Source: Histoplasma ohiense (lineage: Eukaryota; Ascomycota; Eurotiomycetes; Onygenales; Ajellomycetaceae). Taken from it: a DNA stretch of 64,000 nt. The DNA lies in the NCBI GenBank assembly GCA_017607445.1, contig JAEVHH010000003.1, forward strand, positions 2,418,001 to 2,482,000, written 5' to 3'. The position numbers and the translations under genes were made by a program. The notes beneath the pieces are model-generated. The model worked only from the letters and a program-made list of their open reading frames with translations. It ran no database searches and was not told the origin of the DNA. Shown here piece by piece: positions 47,366-57,078 of this stretch. Within the stretch, counting starts at the first letter, position 1, and every line of letters starts with the position of its first letter.

Positions 47366-48523
47366 TAGGCTGGCCGGTGGGATCATGAATTTCACATTTG
47401 ATTTGGTTTGGTTTGGTCTCAGTCCATTTCTTGGTGTGATTTCCAGTGGGACCAGGATCAGAATGGGAGTGTAAAGGGACCAAAATTTTCAGAAATGGAG
47501 TGTAAAAGAACCAGATTTAGATCTAACATGACTATTATGAGATCAACAAAATTTATTATTTCATGCAAAGTGACTGACTATGAAAAATAAGAATGTGATC
47601 TGAGACTGATCATGATTTTAGCTCAAGTTTGATCCTGTTCTGATGATTATATAATACATAACAATTGGTAACAATTATTGGTAACACTCACAAGCTCATT
47701 AATACTATATACAATCATGCTCAATTTTTTCCTTCACTATATCATTGAAAGAGAATTCTGTCACAATAGAATTCTTATCAACAATTTCTTTTTCTTTTCC
47801 ATGCTTAATCATCATCAATTTCTTTACAGTTTCTCCTTGCAATTGACTACAATGATAGTGACAAATATCTTGACTTGAGTTAAACTTTCTCTTCATACCA
47901 ACTCCTGCCAATGGAATTGCCAGAATATCATATGCCATCATTGCCACTATTGAATACTGACTGCTGATCATCCTCCACAGATCTAAAATAGATTTTCCTT
48001 TGATATTAACAGAATCATCATATAGATAGCAGTCAAATTCAGTGTTGCAAGAATTTTGTTTGCTCAGATTTTCAGCAGCAATCAATGAGTGCAAATTCTT
48101 AATCATTAAATATTAGTAACAGATTAATATCAATATCTCAGTGAGTATTTTAAAAAACAAAGTTACTAATCAAAGAATCATGCTCTATTGACTCTTCAAT
48201 TTGTGTATTATTCTGTTCATATTGTCAATAGTTGTTGTTGTAGTATGTCTGAGCTATATCAACATAGATTTGTCGTTCTTCCACTGTCCAATCCCTGGGA
48301 GTATATGCATTGATTTGACAAGAGGGATCAAGTACAGCAGCAACAGCATAGTAATCAGCAAATGATTGATTGATTCTTGCATAATACTCTGCAAGTTTGT
48401 CTCAAGCTCTTTCAATTGCTGCAGAAATAACTCTATTTCAGAATTGCTCTTCTCATACACAAGTCATCTGAGTTTTCAAATGAGTAAATAAACTGTTGTA
48501 TACTCATCAAGAAGCTTGCATCA
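47366..48523 (-). mobile_element. hAT transposon, piece with transposase C-terminus
   Basis: Starts at the terminal inverted repeat TAGGCTGGCCGGTGGG (47366) and runs to the inversion breakpoint at about 48523. The matching end, TAGACTGGCCGTGTG, is at 50631. Together the two pieces make an element of about 5.8 kb. Confidence 0.9.
47680..48475 (-). pseudogene. hAT transposase, C-terminal part
   Basis: The 47705-48106 stretch shows the hAT C-terminal dimerisation domain: YDILAIPLAGVGMKRKFNS, DICHYHCSQL, TVKKLMMIKH. The preceding part (48254-48460) has a PGIGQWK segment like those found just upstream of the domain in other hAT transposases. A frame change between the two parts (about 48110-48250) may be an intron or frameshift. 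Its N-terminal part is at 53730-55305 on the other strand. Confidence 0.88.
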
Positions 48524-48634
48524 TTGATCATCATCAAAGCTTCTTGCCTTTCTGCTGTGATTTTTCATCTTCAATAAAACAATTTTTTTTAAATTTTTTA
48601 TATCATTATTCTCTCTTCCTCTTTTTTTATATCA

Positions 48635-49660
48635 AAATGAACTTTCTTGATTATCTCAATTTTAAGTAAGTTGTTTCTTGAGCACTTATCATGTATTATT
48701 GTTGGTGTTCCTTGTCAGTGGTATTATTAGTGTGGTCACATGCATCACTAGCTCTTTTTCATATAGCATCATTTGCTGTTCACTTGTTATATTGTTCTAG
48801 ATTTAGCTCTAATCACATAACACACAACAGTCAGATTTCATGGAAATGTTGTGTTTCTAGACTTGAAAACATCAATTTTTGATGTGTGTTGAAGTCAAAT
48901 GTTCAGAAGTGTTGTGAGACTTATGTCTCTGCAGAAAAATTCTGCAGACTCATGAGTAATCCTCTTTAATTTTTATTTTCTTTTTCTTTTTCTTCAAATT
49001 TGCTTTTTTGATAGATAGTAGTGTTCTTAGCAATGTTGATATACTGATAATGATGCTAGATGTATGATACACCTCTTCTGAGATGCATCATACACAGATA
49101 AGTGTTTATCTTCACAGAGATGACAGCTGAGAAGAATATGATCAGTCACAAAAGTCATCTTCATCATTTAGTTAAATAATTGAATGCATCTCATCTGGCA
49201 ATACTGTCTGCTCAGAGCAGAGCAGAGACAAATACTCTGTGATTTCAGCACTGAGCAGCAGCTGAGTCTGCAGAGATGCAGATTTTGAAAACTGTGATTG
49301 TGTCTGATTCTTTCAGAGCAGAGACATTAGAGGAAGAGAAGAGTGTGGAGAAGAATATGAAGATTTTGAAAGTAGTGAGATTCAAAGACTCCATGATGGA
49401 GGGATTGATTGAGAAAAGATTGATGAGAGAGAAGTTGACTGAAGAGTCAATGAAGAAAATTGTGAAGACATCAGTGACTGCAGCAGTGTCTGTGATATCT
49501 GCTTTCCTTGTCAATTTATCACTGATGTCTGTGAAGCAGAGGGAGAGGATGTCTCAGATGATGAAGAAGTGAGAGAAAAAAATGAAGAGAAATGTCTTTC
49601 TTCATCAGATATATCAGAGAATGAATAGATTGATGAGAGAGAGAAGATGTGAGAAGATAA
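48635..49660 (+). pseudogene. Antisense six-Cys accessory gene of B2 (inverted)
   Basis: Counterpart of the B1 gene at 7653-8526 plus 14608-14760, here uninterrupted. GTAAGT near 48667 and TTGTCAG near 48717 repeat the intron signals of B1. The Cys cluster lies at about 48838-48945, but the first and fifth cysteines are lost (Trp and Tyr). 49276-49572 is open and Glu/Lys/Met-rich (KLTEESMKKIVKT). Function unknown. Confidence 0.58.
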
Positions 49661-50159
49661 ATATCTTGTGAGATAGACATTTGTCTATATCTCTACATTC
49701 AAAATGAATGCTGATAATATATGAGTATCAGAAAAAGTATTGAGTGAGGGTGATAGAGAGAGAGAATGAAGAAGATGATGAAAGAGAGAAGAGAGAGTGA
49801 GAGATGAGAGATGAGATAAGAGTGAATGAACTGAGAGTCCTTAGACTTTTCTTAGAACCTGTTTTCTTTGTTTTTTCCTTGCTTGTATGTTTTATTTTTT
49901 GTATTTATTATACTCAAATTGAATTTTTTTCTTTTTCTCTTTTCTCTGATAAAATCCTTCTAAAAAAAATGTATTTAATTGAAGTTTGAGTGAGATTTGT
50001 GCTTTTAGTGTCTTTCAATTTAAGATTTGTGCTTTCAGTGTCTTTCAACTTAATATTTGCACTTTTGATGTTTGAGAGTATATTGTTTTTGTATTTGTTG
50101 TTTGTTTTCTTATTTGAGAAAGATTTCAAATGTCTGAGTGTTCAATATGTTTTCTTCTG
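49661..50159. other. B2 spacer between accessory gene and pol end (inverted)
   Basis: Homologous to 14761-15080 of B1 and the segment beyond; tail-to-tail end of two transcripts. Contains short repeats around 49980-50090 (TTTGTGCTTTTAGTGTCTTTCAA-like units, about 36 bp apart). No gene. Confidence 0.45.
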
Positions 50160-50622
50160 ATTCTCATGTATCATCACTAGAATCTCAATCTGTTCATCTC
50201 ACAAGATATTCTGAAGATTTGTTTTTTTATTGTTATTTTTCAAGAATTTCTTCAATTTGATATTCTTTTTTTTTGTTGACAAGTTCTGATTCTGATTCTG
50301 ATAGAGCTCCATTTCTGCAGTTGTATGACTTCAATAAAGATACATGGAATACAGAATGAATGCTTCTATATAAAGATGACAGTTCTAGTTTGTACACTTC
50401 TTTTCCAATGATATTCAGAATCTTGAAGAGTTCAACATATTTATGATTGAGTTTGTAAACCAGGCACAGCAATTGGAGATTTTTTGCATTGAGTATGATA
50501 TAGTCATCTATTTTAAATTGTTGAAGTTTATGTTTCATATCATAATAGATTTTCTGTGTTTGTTATGTCTTTTGTAGATTCTTGATAAGCTTATGATGTG
50601 TTTCCTTGATATGTTTTGCACA
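50160..50622 (-). pseudogene. pol: Family B integrase C-terminus and chromodomain, copy B2 (inverted)
   Basis: Continues the reading broken at 47365. The integrase C-terminal domain is open at 50538-50233 (FKIDDYIILNAKNLQ, YRSIHSVFHVSLLKSY), then a chromodomain starting YQIEEILEK near 50240 and continuing to about 50160, partly degraded. Confidence 0.85.
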
Positions 50623-50630
50623 GCTAGCAG
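50623..50630. repeat. hAT TSD, copy 2 (GCTAGCAG, inverted)
   Basis: Reverse complement of 47358-47365, as expected if this end of the hAT was flipped together with the adjacent B2 sequence. Confidence 0.92.
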
Positions 50631-50640
50631 TAGACTGGCC

Positions 50641-51124
50641 GTGTGACTGTGCATGGGACCATGACCAATTTTAGTGTTGGTTCCATTCTCATATATTTTG
50701 GTCCTGGTCCCATATATTGTTTTTCAAACCAGTCACTTTACACTGTTTGTATTATAGCTCTGGTCTTATTTCACTGTTTATGAGAAATATTTAGATCTCA
50801 AATACTGTTCTTACCTTGATTTCTGAGTCACAGTTCTGTTTGGTCCCATTTTACAAAATGGGATCAAACAGAACCATGACTTACCCATAATTACATAATA
50901 CATATATCTTTATGCTGGATGGTAGCTAATTATGATGTGAGTGTTATCAAATATCATTATCTTTTTGATGTCACAACAGAAATATCATTATATGTCTGTA
51001 GACATTTTGAAAATTAAAAAACAAAAACAAAAACAACAACTGAGAATATTATAAAAAAAAAAAAAACAAAAACCTCCAGTAAAAAAAAAAATAATGAAAA
51101 AAAAAAAATAAAAATAAACAAAAC
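50641..51124. other. hAT subterminal repeats and A-rich tract
   Basis: No gene. Repeated TGGTCCC/GGGACCA-type blocks in both orientations at 50664-50865 could be transposase-binding sites; 51018-51116 is nearly pure A/AAAC runs and lies just downstream of the H3-like gene. Confidence 0.55.
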
Positions 51125-51688
51125 TCATTTATTCAATCTATAATTGTCAAAAAAATTACTACTCAATTCTTCAGTGATCTTCATCATCAATCTAATATCC
51201 CTCACAGTGAGAGTCATCTGCTCATAATGAATCATAATCTTAAGGCCATCTATAAAATGATTAGTGAGATATTGTTACATCTGTTTTCACATGATATCAT
51301 ACACTCAAAAAGTGTGATCAACATTGTCTTCATGGTAACTTGAAGAGCATTGAGAGCAGAATGCTGAAAGTGATACTTTCTCTCATCAATCTTCTGAACA
51401 AGACATGCAAATGCAGACTTGGGGAAAATGAGATCCTCAGACTTCTGATAATAATGAATCTCATGAATAGTTTCTACTTTTATATCAGTATCTAGCATTA
51501 TCAAAAAGTGTTACTTTGAATTTCATACTCTGCTTATCCACTTTTTTCATACAAGGGTGGGGGTTGTGCATCTCTCACACAGCACAGTGAGCATTGGAAT
51601 GCTGCTTGTGATGATGAGCTCAGACTGCTTCCCACTCCACCACTCACTGCTCATATGCTGTCTTGCAGAAAGCAGCAGTTGTTGGCAT
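51125..51688 (-). pseudogene. Histone H3-like gene carried in hAT element
   Basis: Would encode a protein of about 170 residues. ATG at 51688; an N-terminal tail of about 60 residues in which many His and stop codons sit at former CGN Arg codons, so it was strongly basic; a RY.YK segment just before the fold (canonical H3: RYRPGT). The histone fold follows: EIHYYQKS, FACLVQKI, FQHSALNALQ, LITLFE, and after an intron MTLTVRDIRL (canonical H3: REIRRYQKS, FQRLVREI, FQSSAVMALQ, LVGLFE, VTIMPKDIQL). The intron is 51250-51290 (41 bp, GTGAAA...CTAAT...TATAG) and keeps phase. One extra base in the T run at 51478-51481 shifts the frame before the fold. Loop 1 is shorter than in standard H3. Stop at 51125. 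Whether it derives from H3 or from a centromeric variant is not decidable here. Confidence 0.78.
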
Positions 51689-52320
51689 TGCCCTCTGATG
51701 AGAAATACTCTTATCACAGGCCATTTTTTTCATTGGAGAGAGGGGGAGAAATTGAGAAGCAAGAAGAGAGAAATCAGAGAGCAAGAGAAGATGAATGCAG
51801 AGAATAGATGTATAGATTTCAGAGGGGGAAGAACAGAGACTTATGATGATGAATTTGCTAGATAGAATCAATTAATCAATCAGTATTCATTCACAGAAAA
51901 CATTGAGATATGCATATTGCTTTTAATAGTTAACATACTGCTGCAGAATTATGATGGGTTAGAGAGAGAAGAGAGAAAGAACAAAGAAAAAGAAAAACAT
52001 ATGTGAATGTTAAATCAGAAGATTGCATATACAAATAATCTTTATAGCAACAAAGAAACATCTCATCTGCATTCAGTCATAATATAACTTGCAGAGTGCA
52101 TGCAGTATGTGATATCAACAAGTAGCACAAAAATGCAAACAGTGTTGCTATAAGATATGTAATTTCTCATAATATATAGAAGTAGATTTTCTTTCTTCTT
52201 GAATTCTTTGATATATCTCTGTTCTTTCCATCACATTTCTGCATGGATAGTAACTTATAAAAAGAATATATTATTTTCTCTAGAAATCTTCATTATTATA
52301 ATTAGAATGTGTTTCTCTTT
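51689..52320. other. Intergenic region between two divergent hAT cargo genes
   Basis: No gene supported. It sits between the 5' ends of the H3-like gene (leftwards) and the coiled-coil gene (rightwards), so it probably held a shared promoter. An open stretch at 51557-51865 on plus overlaps the H3-like tail and is a shadow. Confidence 0.5.
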
Positions 52321-53127
52321 CTCTCTTCTGCTGAAAACATGTCTGTCTCTCTCTTCAAGAAACATTTGGTGGCTCTGCATATCATCAAGACATATGAGTG
52401 CCATCATCATCTTGAGAGAGAAGAGAAAGAATCCTTCAAGTGTGGAGAGACTGACTGCAAGACACATCATATTGTCTTGAAAAAACTTCATAATAAAGTA
52501 GATTGATAATGATTTTGGGTAACACTTCTGCTGGAATTTGACTAATATTATGAAAGGAATGATGCTGATGACTCAATGTATGAGAAGTTGGAGAAGAAAG
52601 CAGTAGAGTTGCTCATACAGCAGCACTGAAATCAGAAGTGCTTATAGAAATGATTTGAGATCAAGATGAAAAGAGAGAGAGCTGAGAAGATGATGACTGT
52701 GAAAAAATGTCATCAGAAGAAGATTAAAGATGTGTTTGTCTGTAAGACAAAAAAGCTCAAACTGATAGATTGTATTTTGAATATATTCATTGATAACATT
52801 TTTTGATAACAATTCTGTTGTCTAATTGATTAGCAGGCTTCTGAAGAGAATCAGAGCATTGAGGCCTTGTTTAGATCTTATATATACTCAATGATTCAGA
52901 ATATTGAGAAGACAGTATTGCTTTCTGAGCATGCTAATTTGCTTGCTGCAGAGATAGAATCTGAGGCAGCAGATCAGAAGATGCAGAACTTTGAAGCTCA
53001 AATGAATCTGATGAGAAGAGAGAAGAATCCTCTCTCATCTAAGAAGATAGCTGAGAAGGGTTTTGAGGTGATTGTTTCTTTGAATAAGAAGAAGAAGAAG
53101 AGAGAGGAGAAGAAAGAGAAGAATTGA
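52321..53127 (+). pseudogene. Lys/Glu-rich coiled-coil cargo gene in hAT element (unknown)
   Basis: Not recognised. ATG at 52339 opens a Cys/His-bearing N-terminal segment (YECHHHLE, CGETDCKTHH) to 52506. A GTAACA donor-like site near 52519 may begin an intron. From about 52520 a second frame continues, with few stops: YYERNDADDSMYEKLEKKAVELL, a Lys-rich region, then 52867-53127 open, with heptad-like helices (LLAAEIESEAADQKMQNFEAQ) and a poly-Lys/Glu C-terminus. The C-terminal tail looks like a nuclear localisation signal. It is divergently oriented to the H3-like gene. Could be a captured host gene or an accessory hAT protein. Confidence 0.55.
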
Positions 53128-53729
53128 ATTGTGAAGAATGAAGAGAAAGAGAAAGAGAAGAAGAAGAAGAAGAAAAAGAAAGTTGAAGAAGAAGAGAAAA
53201 TGATCTAAGAAAAATTTTTTTTTTTTATATGTTTGTTTTTTAATATTTTTGTTAAATTAATTGTATTATTATCTGTCAGAGATTATAAATTTTTTATTTG
53301 ATATTTTACATTATGCAATTCTTTGTTGTGAGAATATATTATTGTAGTGATATTATGCTCATGATATATATATATATATATATATGTGTATGTATACTGT
53401 AAGGTGTGTGTGACTTTACATATAGTATTGGTAAACAATGAAAGGTGATAAATTCATACTGTGGAATTGTGATATATTAGAGATAGATAATATATCTAAT
53501 GAATCAACTTTTCAATACTTATAAACCTTAATAATATTTTTAATATTTTAATTATCATTCTTTTCTATTTTATCATAATTTTGTTGTTGTTTATAAATAT
53601 ATTCTACTAGTGTTCTAACCAATTAGAGTGGGTTAATGAAAAGGGAGTAAAAAAAAACTCAACAAATTTCTTAACTTTATTATCCTCAGAATTCATTCCA
53701 CACATAATTTCTCATCATTTATATTCATC
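53128..53729. other. Purine tract and AT-rich region in hAT element
   Basis: No gene. GA/AAG repeats at 53128-53200, a T run at 53218-53227, an (AT)n run at 53366-53385, then very AT-rich sequence that may be a terminator/promoter between the coiled-coil gene and the transposase. Confidence 0.5.
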
Positions 53730-55305
53730 ATGACAACTTCAGTAATTGCTGAATCAGAGAATTCATCACCTTCTTTAATGAAGATTCAAGATCTTATAGA
53801 AATAAGAGTGAATCAAACAATTTATATTGTTTACAAGTTCTCACAAGATAAGCTCTTTCAAGTCTGATGAATGCACACTTTCTTTTTTCTTGATGATGAA
53901 AAACAATGCAATCTATAGAAAAGCCAGCATAGACAATGAGGAGATCTATGAAAAAACTTTCAACAAGTTGCTGTGAAGATCACTGAAGAGCCATTTCTCT
54001 GCTGTAATCATTGCAACTTCATACAAAAACATCCATTCTGGAGTGGATATGGATCAGAAGAAATCACACAACATTTGAAATCTGCTGATTGTCTACAGCT
54101 TAGAGGAAAACATCAGAATATTCTTCATGAACTGATACTTATATCATCTACTCTCATTAATGATAATGATATTTGGTAACACTTATGTACTATTTTGCAG
54201 GAAAACATGCGAAAATGACAATGAACTGATGCTGATCTTTCAATTCCAACTCTTTCATCAGACAACTTTCAAGAACAACTTCTATATCTATGTATATTCT
54301 TGAATCTTTCACTGTATGCTGTTGAAAACTCGGAATTTCAAACTTTACTTCAAATGCTTAATTCACATATTCAAATTCCTCATCAATCCAGTCTCCACTC
54401 TTCTCTGAATACACATTACAACAATGATATGCAACAACTTGGACTTCTGTTGAAGAAACAACAGAAGATATCACTGACAGTGGATGCATGAACAAGCACC
54501 AACAATCTATTCTTTTTGAATGCAGTTTGTTATTTTATTGATGAGGATTGGAATTATAAAGAGAAATTGATTGACTTTGAACAATTGAAGAGCAGTCATA
54601 CAGATGAATATATGATTGATGTTCTCATGATAATCATTAAAAATGATTACTGAGATATTTCATCAGATCTTCTTGCAATCATGACAGACAATGCAGCAAA
54701 CAACTTGATCATGATGCAGAGTCTGGAACAAAAACTGATATTGTATAGATGAAATGATAAACATGGACATATTCTCTGTATTGCACATGTTATTCAGCTT
54801 GTTGTTCAAGCATTGGTTAAAGGCCTGGATATTGAATCTGAAAACACAGAACTGGTCAGTTGTTTTGATGAGAATGATGTTGAAATTGTTACTCACATCA
54901 CATTCTCATCAACCCTTCACAAGGTAATGATATTTGATAATGCTTCAGTGAAAATTGATCAATTTGCTAACTATCTCATTATCTTTTTTAGATTTGTCAC
55001 ATTGTCAATGCAATCAGTACTTCTCTCAAACAACAACAATGATTCCACAATATTCAAGCCACACACAGCTCAGTTCCTCCTCTTAATATAATACAAGATG
55101 TTTGAACACAGTGAAGTTCTATCTATAAGATGACAGTTCAAGCACTTCAACTAAAAGATGCTGTGAATCATTGAATTCAGAATTCTGAGTGAGAGAAGAT
55201 TTGTGCTCTGAAACTTTCTGATACAGAGTGAGCACAGTTAAAATATGTTGTTGAACTGTTGTTTATCTTTTACAAAACAACAAAGACTGTGTCTATTACA
55301 GTAAC
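53730..55305 (+). pseudogene. hAT transposase, N-terminal and central part
   Basis: ATG at 53730. The N-terminal zinc-finger region (CCNHCNF...HLKSADC, about 53998-54095) is BED-like. The central catalytic region includes SLTVDAWTSTNN (about 54470-54510; the first catalytic Asp is expected at VDAW, with Trp now a TGA stop), a SSDLLAIMTDNAANN segment (about 54664-54705; second Asp) and HGHILCIAHVIQLVVQALV (about 54766-54820). These are the standard hAT blocks. Cut at the inversion breakpoint; the dimerisation domain is at 47680-48475. Confidence 0.87.
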
Positions 55306-55563
55306 ATCAAGTTAAAAAAGAAGAAAAATCTTCAAAGAGAAAGAAATTCTTTTTACTTCTCTGCATGCAACTTCTAGCAATCAAAGAATCCATCAATTCC
55401 ATCTTATTAGAAAATTTATAACAATGCATATACAAGCTATCTAGAGGATGTGATTGATATACTGCTATCAACAAGTGGAACTTACAATACAGAAATGCAA
55501 TTATCTACTAGCAAGCAATCTATACAATCACTGAGAGCAGCTCTTATAAAAAAGAGGGACAAT
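55306..55563 (+). other. B2 3' spacer in original orientation
   Basis: Homologous (reverse complement) to about 7298-7555 of B1. Shows that the inversion ended just before the 3' LTR. No gene. Confidence 0.8.
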
Positions 55564-55826
55564 TGTAATGCACTCATTTATTATTTTCTTATTATCTTTG
55601 CTTATTCTTACCTCTTTCCATTATACTCTCACTACCACTATTTCTATATGTATATATATATCAATGTATGTATTTCACACATCTTCTTTCTCTTTCTTTT
55701 CTTCCTTAGTGATTAGCTATGCTATGTTACACTACTATACTACACTCTACAATATATTACTATTATCTTCACTATGCTATAAACTATCTTCTACTGTTAC
55801 TCTTCACACTGTCACTACATCTCACG
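55564..55826 (+). repeat. Family B 3' LTR of B2
   Basis: 263 bp; the last base is G rather than A. Followed by TSD ATACT (55827-55831) and A3 gag. Confidence 0.93.
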
Positions 55827-55831
55827 ATACT

Positions 55832-55900
55832 TTGTAGATCTAAGTTGTTGTTCACTGTATTTGATTATGATGAGTGTTTATAGAATTGTTTGTAGTTCAT
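55832..55900 (-). pseudogene. gag: Family A gag, copy A3 (first codons)
   Basis: N-terminal fragment starting with ATG at 55900 (MNYKQFYKH-like), separated from the rest of gag (41516-42512) by B2. Confidence 0.82.
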
Positions 55901-56164
55901 TTTGATATCTAAGAATATGTAATAATAATAAAAAGAAAAGAGAATATTTGTAGATACTCAGTTCTTTCACAGACACTATTCACAGTGTTGTAATGCTAAG
56001 TTTATCAAGTTTCTTTGTGAATACTATTCACAGCATTACAGTTCATAGACACTCAAGCCTCTTTATAGAACACAATTGATTGTGTCTCAGATATTTAGAT
56101 ACAACAGTCTATATAACTAACAATAAACATATTCAGATTTATGAGAAATCTTTTGTAATGACTA

Positions 56165-56169
56165 GACAC
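56165..56169. repeat. TSD of A4 (GACAC; second copy at 62246-62250)
   Basis: 5 bp direct repeats bounding A4 in the A3 leader. Confidence 0.92.
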
Positions 56170-56703
56170 TGTGACGGGTTAGCACTCATTAATAATTAAC
56201 TTATGCAATCAACTCCTCTTCTGCACCCACTCATTTCTGGCTGTTGTGACCTCATATAACCCTTGACATTCTTCCACTCCATGCTCTGTGCTTATATAGT
56301 CTCTAATGATTCTTCTGTGTAGCTTCTAACATTCTCTCATTCTGTGTTCTGCACTTATATAGTCTCTAACAATTCTTCTGTATAGTCTTCAATGATTCTC
56401 TCATCTCACACTCCACACTCATGTAGTTTCTAACAATTCTTTCATATAGTTTTCAATGATTCTTCCACTCCACACTTCATACTTGTATAGTTTCTAACAA
56501 TTCTTTCATATAGTTCTTAACATTCTTTCACTTCACACTCCACTGTGGAGTGGCTTCTGATATTCTTTCACTCTGAAATTCTTTCTATAAGAATCCTCTT
56601 CATACAATCTTTTCTTCTGATTTCTTTTCTCTTTCTTTTCTTAATCAATTTGTAATCTGTATTAGAATAGTGCTAGATCATTAATCAAAGTACACTCATT
56701 ACA
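56170..56703 (+). repeat. Family A 5' LTR of A4
   Basis: 534 bp; starts TGTGACGGGTT with a surviving CpG at the outer edge. The primer site follows at 56704. Confidence 0.94.
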
Positions 56704-57078
56704 TTACAAATTGATTCTTCTGTATTTAAAATCTGAGTGCTTCATTATTAGTTCTTACATCTGAGTGCATTGTTATCAGTTCTTACATTCAAATGTGTTG
56801 TTTACAGATCTGAGTGTCTAGTTGTTACAAGAGATCTCTCATGAGTCTGAGTATCTCTATTGTTAGTTATATAGACTGTCATATCTAAACATCTGAGACA
56901 CAATTGATCATGTTCTACAAGATCTGAGTGTCTACAAACTATAACACTGTGAATAGCATTCACAAAGAAGCTTGATCAAGCTTAGCACCACAACACTGCA
57001 AATAGTGTCTGTGAGAGAACTGAGTATCTACAAGTATTTCTTTTTTTTTATTATTATTACATATTCTTAGATATTGAA
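56704..57078 (+). other. Family A primer site and leader, copy A4
   Basis: TTACAAATTGATT then CTGAGTGTCT-like repeats and the AAGCTTGATCAAGCTT palindrome at about 56968-56983. No gene. Confidence 0.65.

Larger units (their letters stand above)
48524..55305. other. 6.8 kb inversion inside B2
   Basis: Everything between these points is reversed relative to its flanks: the 3' part of B2, the second hAT TSD and TIR, and the N-terminal part of the hAT. Junctions: hAT to B2 at about 48523/48524 and hAT to B2 at about 55305/55306. Both B2-side junctions share TTGAT/ATCAA, so the ends were joined with 4-5 bp in common. Confidence 0.88.
50631..55305 (+). mobile_element. hAT transposon, piece with cargo genes and transposase N-terminus
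   Basis: Begins at TIR TAGACTGGCCG (50631), then a subterminal region with GGGACCA/TGGTCC repeats (50650-50880), an A-rich stretch (51000-51120), a histone H3-like gene (minus), a charged coiled-coil gene (plus), an AT-rich stretch and the transposase N-terminus (plus). A 3 kb region before the transposase is unusual for hAT. Confidence 0.86.
42518..55826 (+). mobile_element. Family B chromovirus, copy B2 (complete, with hAT and inversion)
   Basis: 263 bp LTRs at 42518-42780 and 55564-55826, TSD ATATT/ATACT in A3 gag. Without the hAT it is about 7.47 kb, like B1. Order: LTR, gag, protease, RT, RNase H, integrase (to 47365); then half a hAT; then the B2 3' part inverted (48524-50630); then the other half of the hAT; then B2 resumes in original orientation at about 55306. 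Confidence 0.92.

Noticed and set aside
47366..50640. A second, independent small hAT element spanning 47366-50640
   Set aside because: The TIRs at 47366 and 50631 face the same way and the TSDs are reverse complements; with B2 sequence reversed between them, an inversion of one element explains all of it.
51557..51865. Plus-strand 102-codon open frame in the hAT cargo region
   Set aside because: It lies antisense over the tail of the H3-like gene, which has better support from the matching histone fold.
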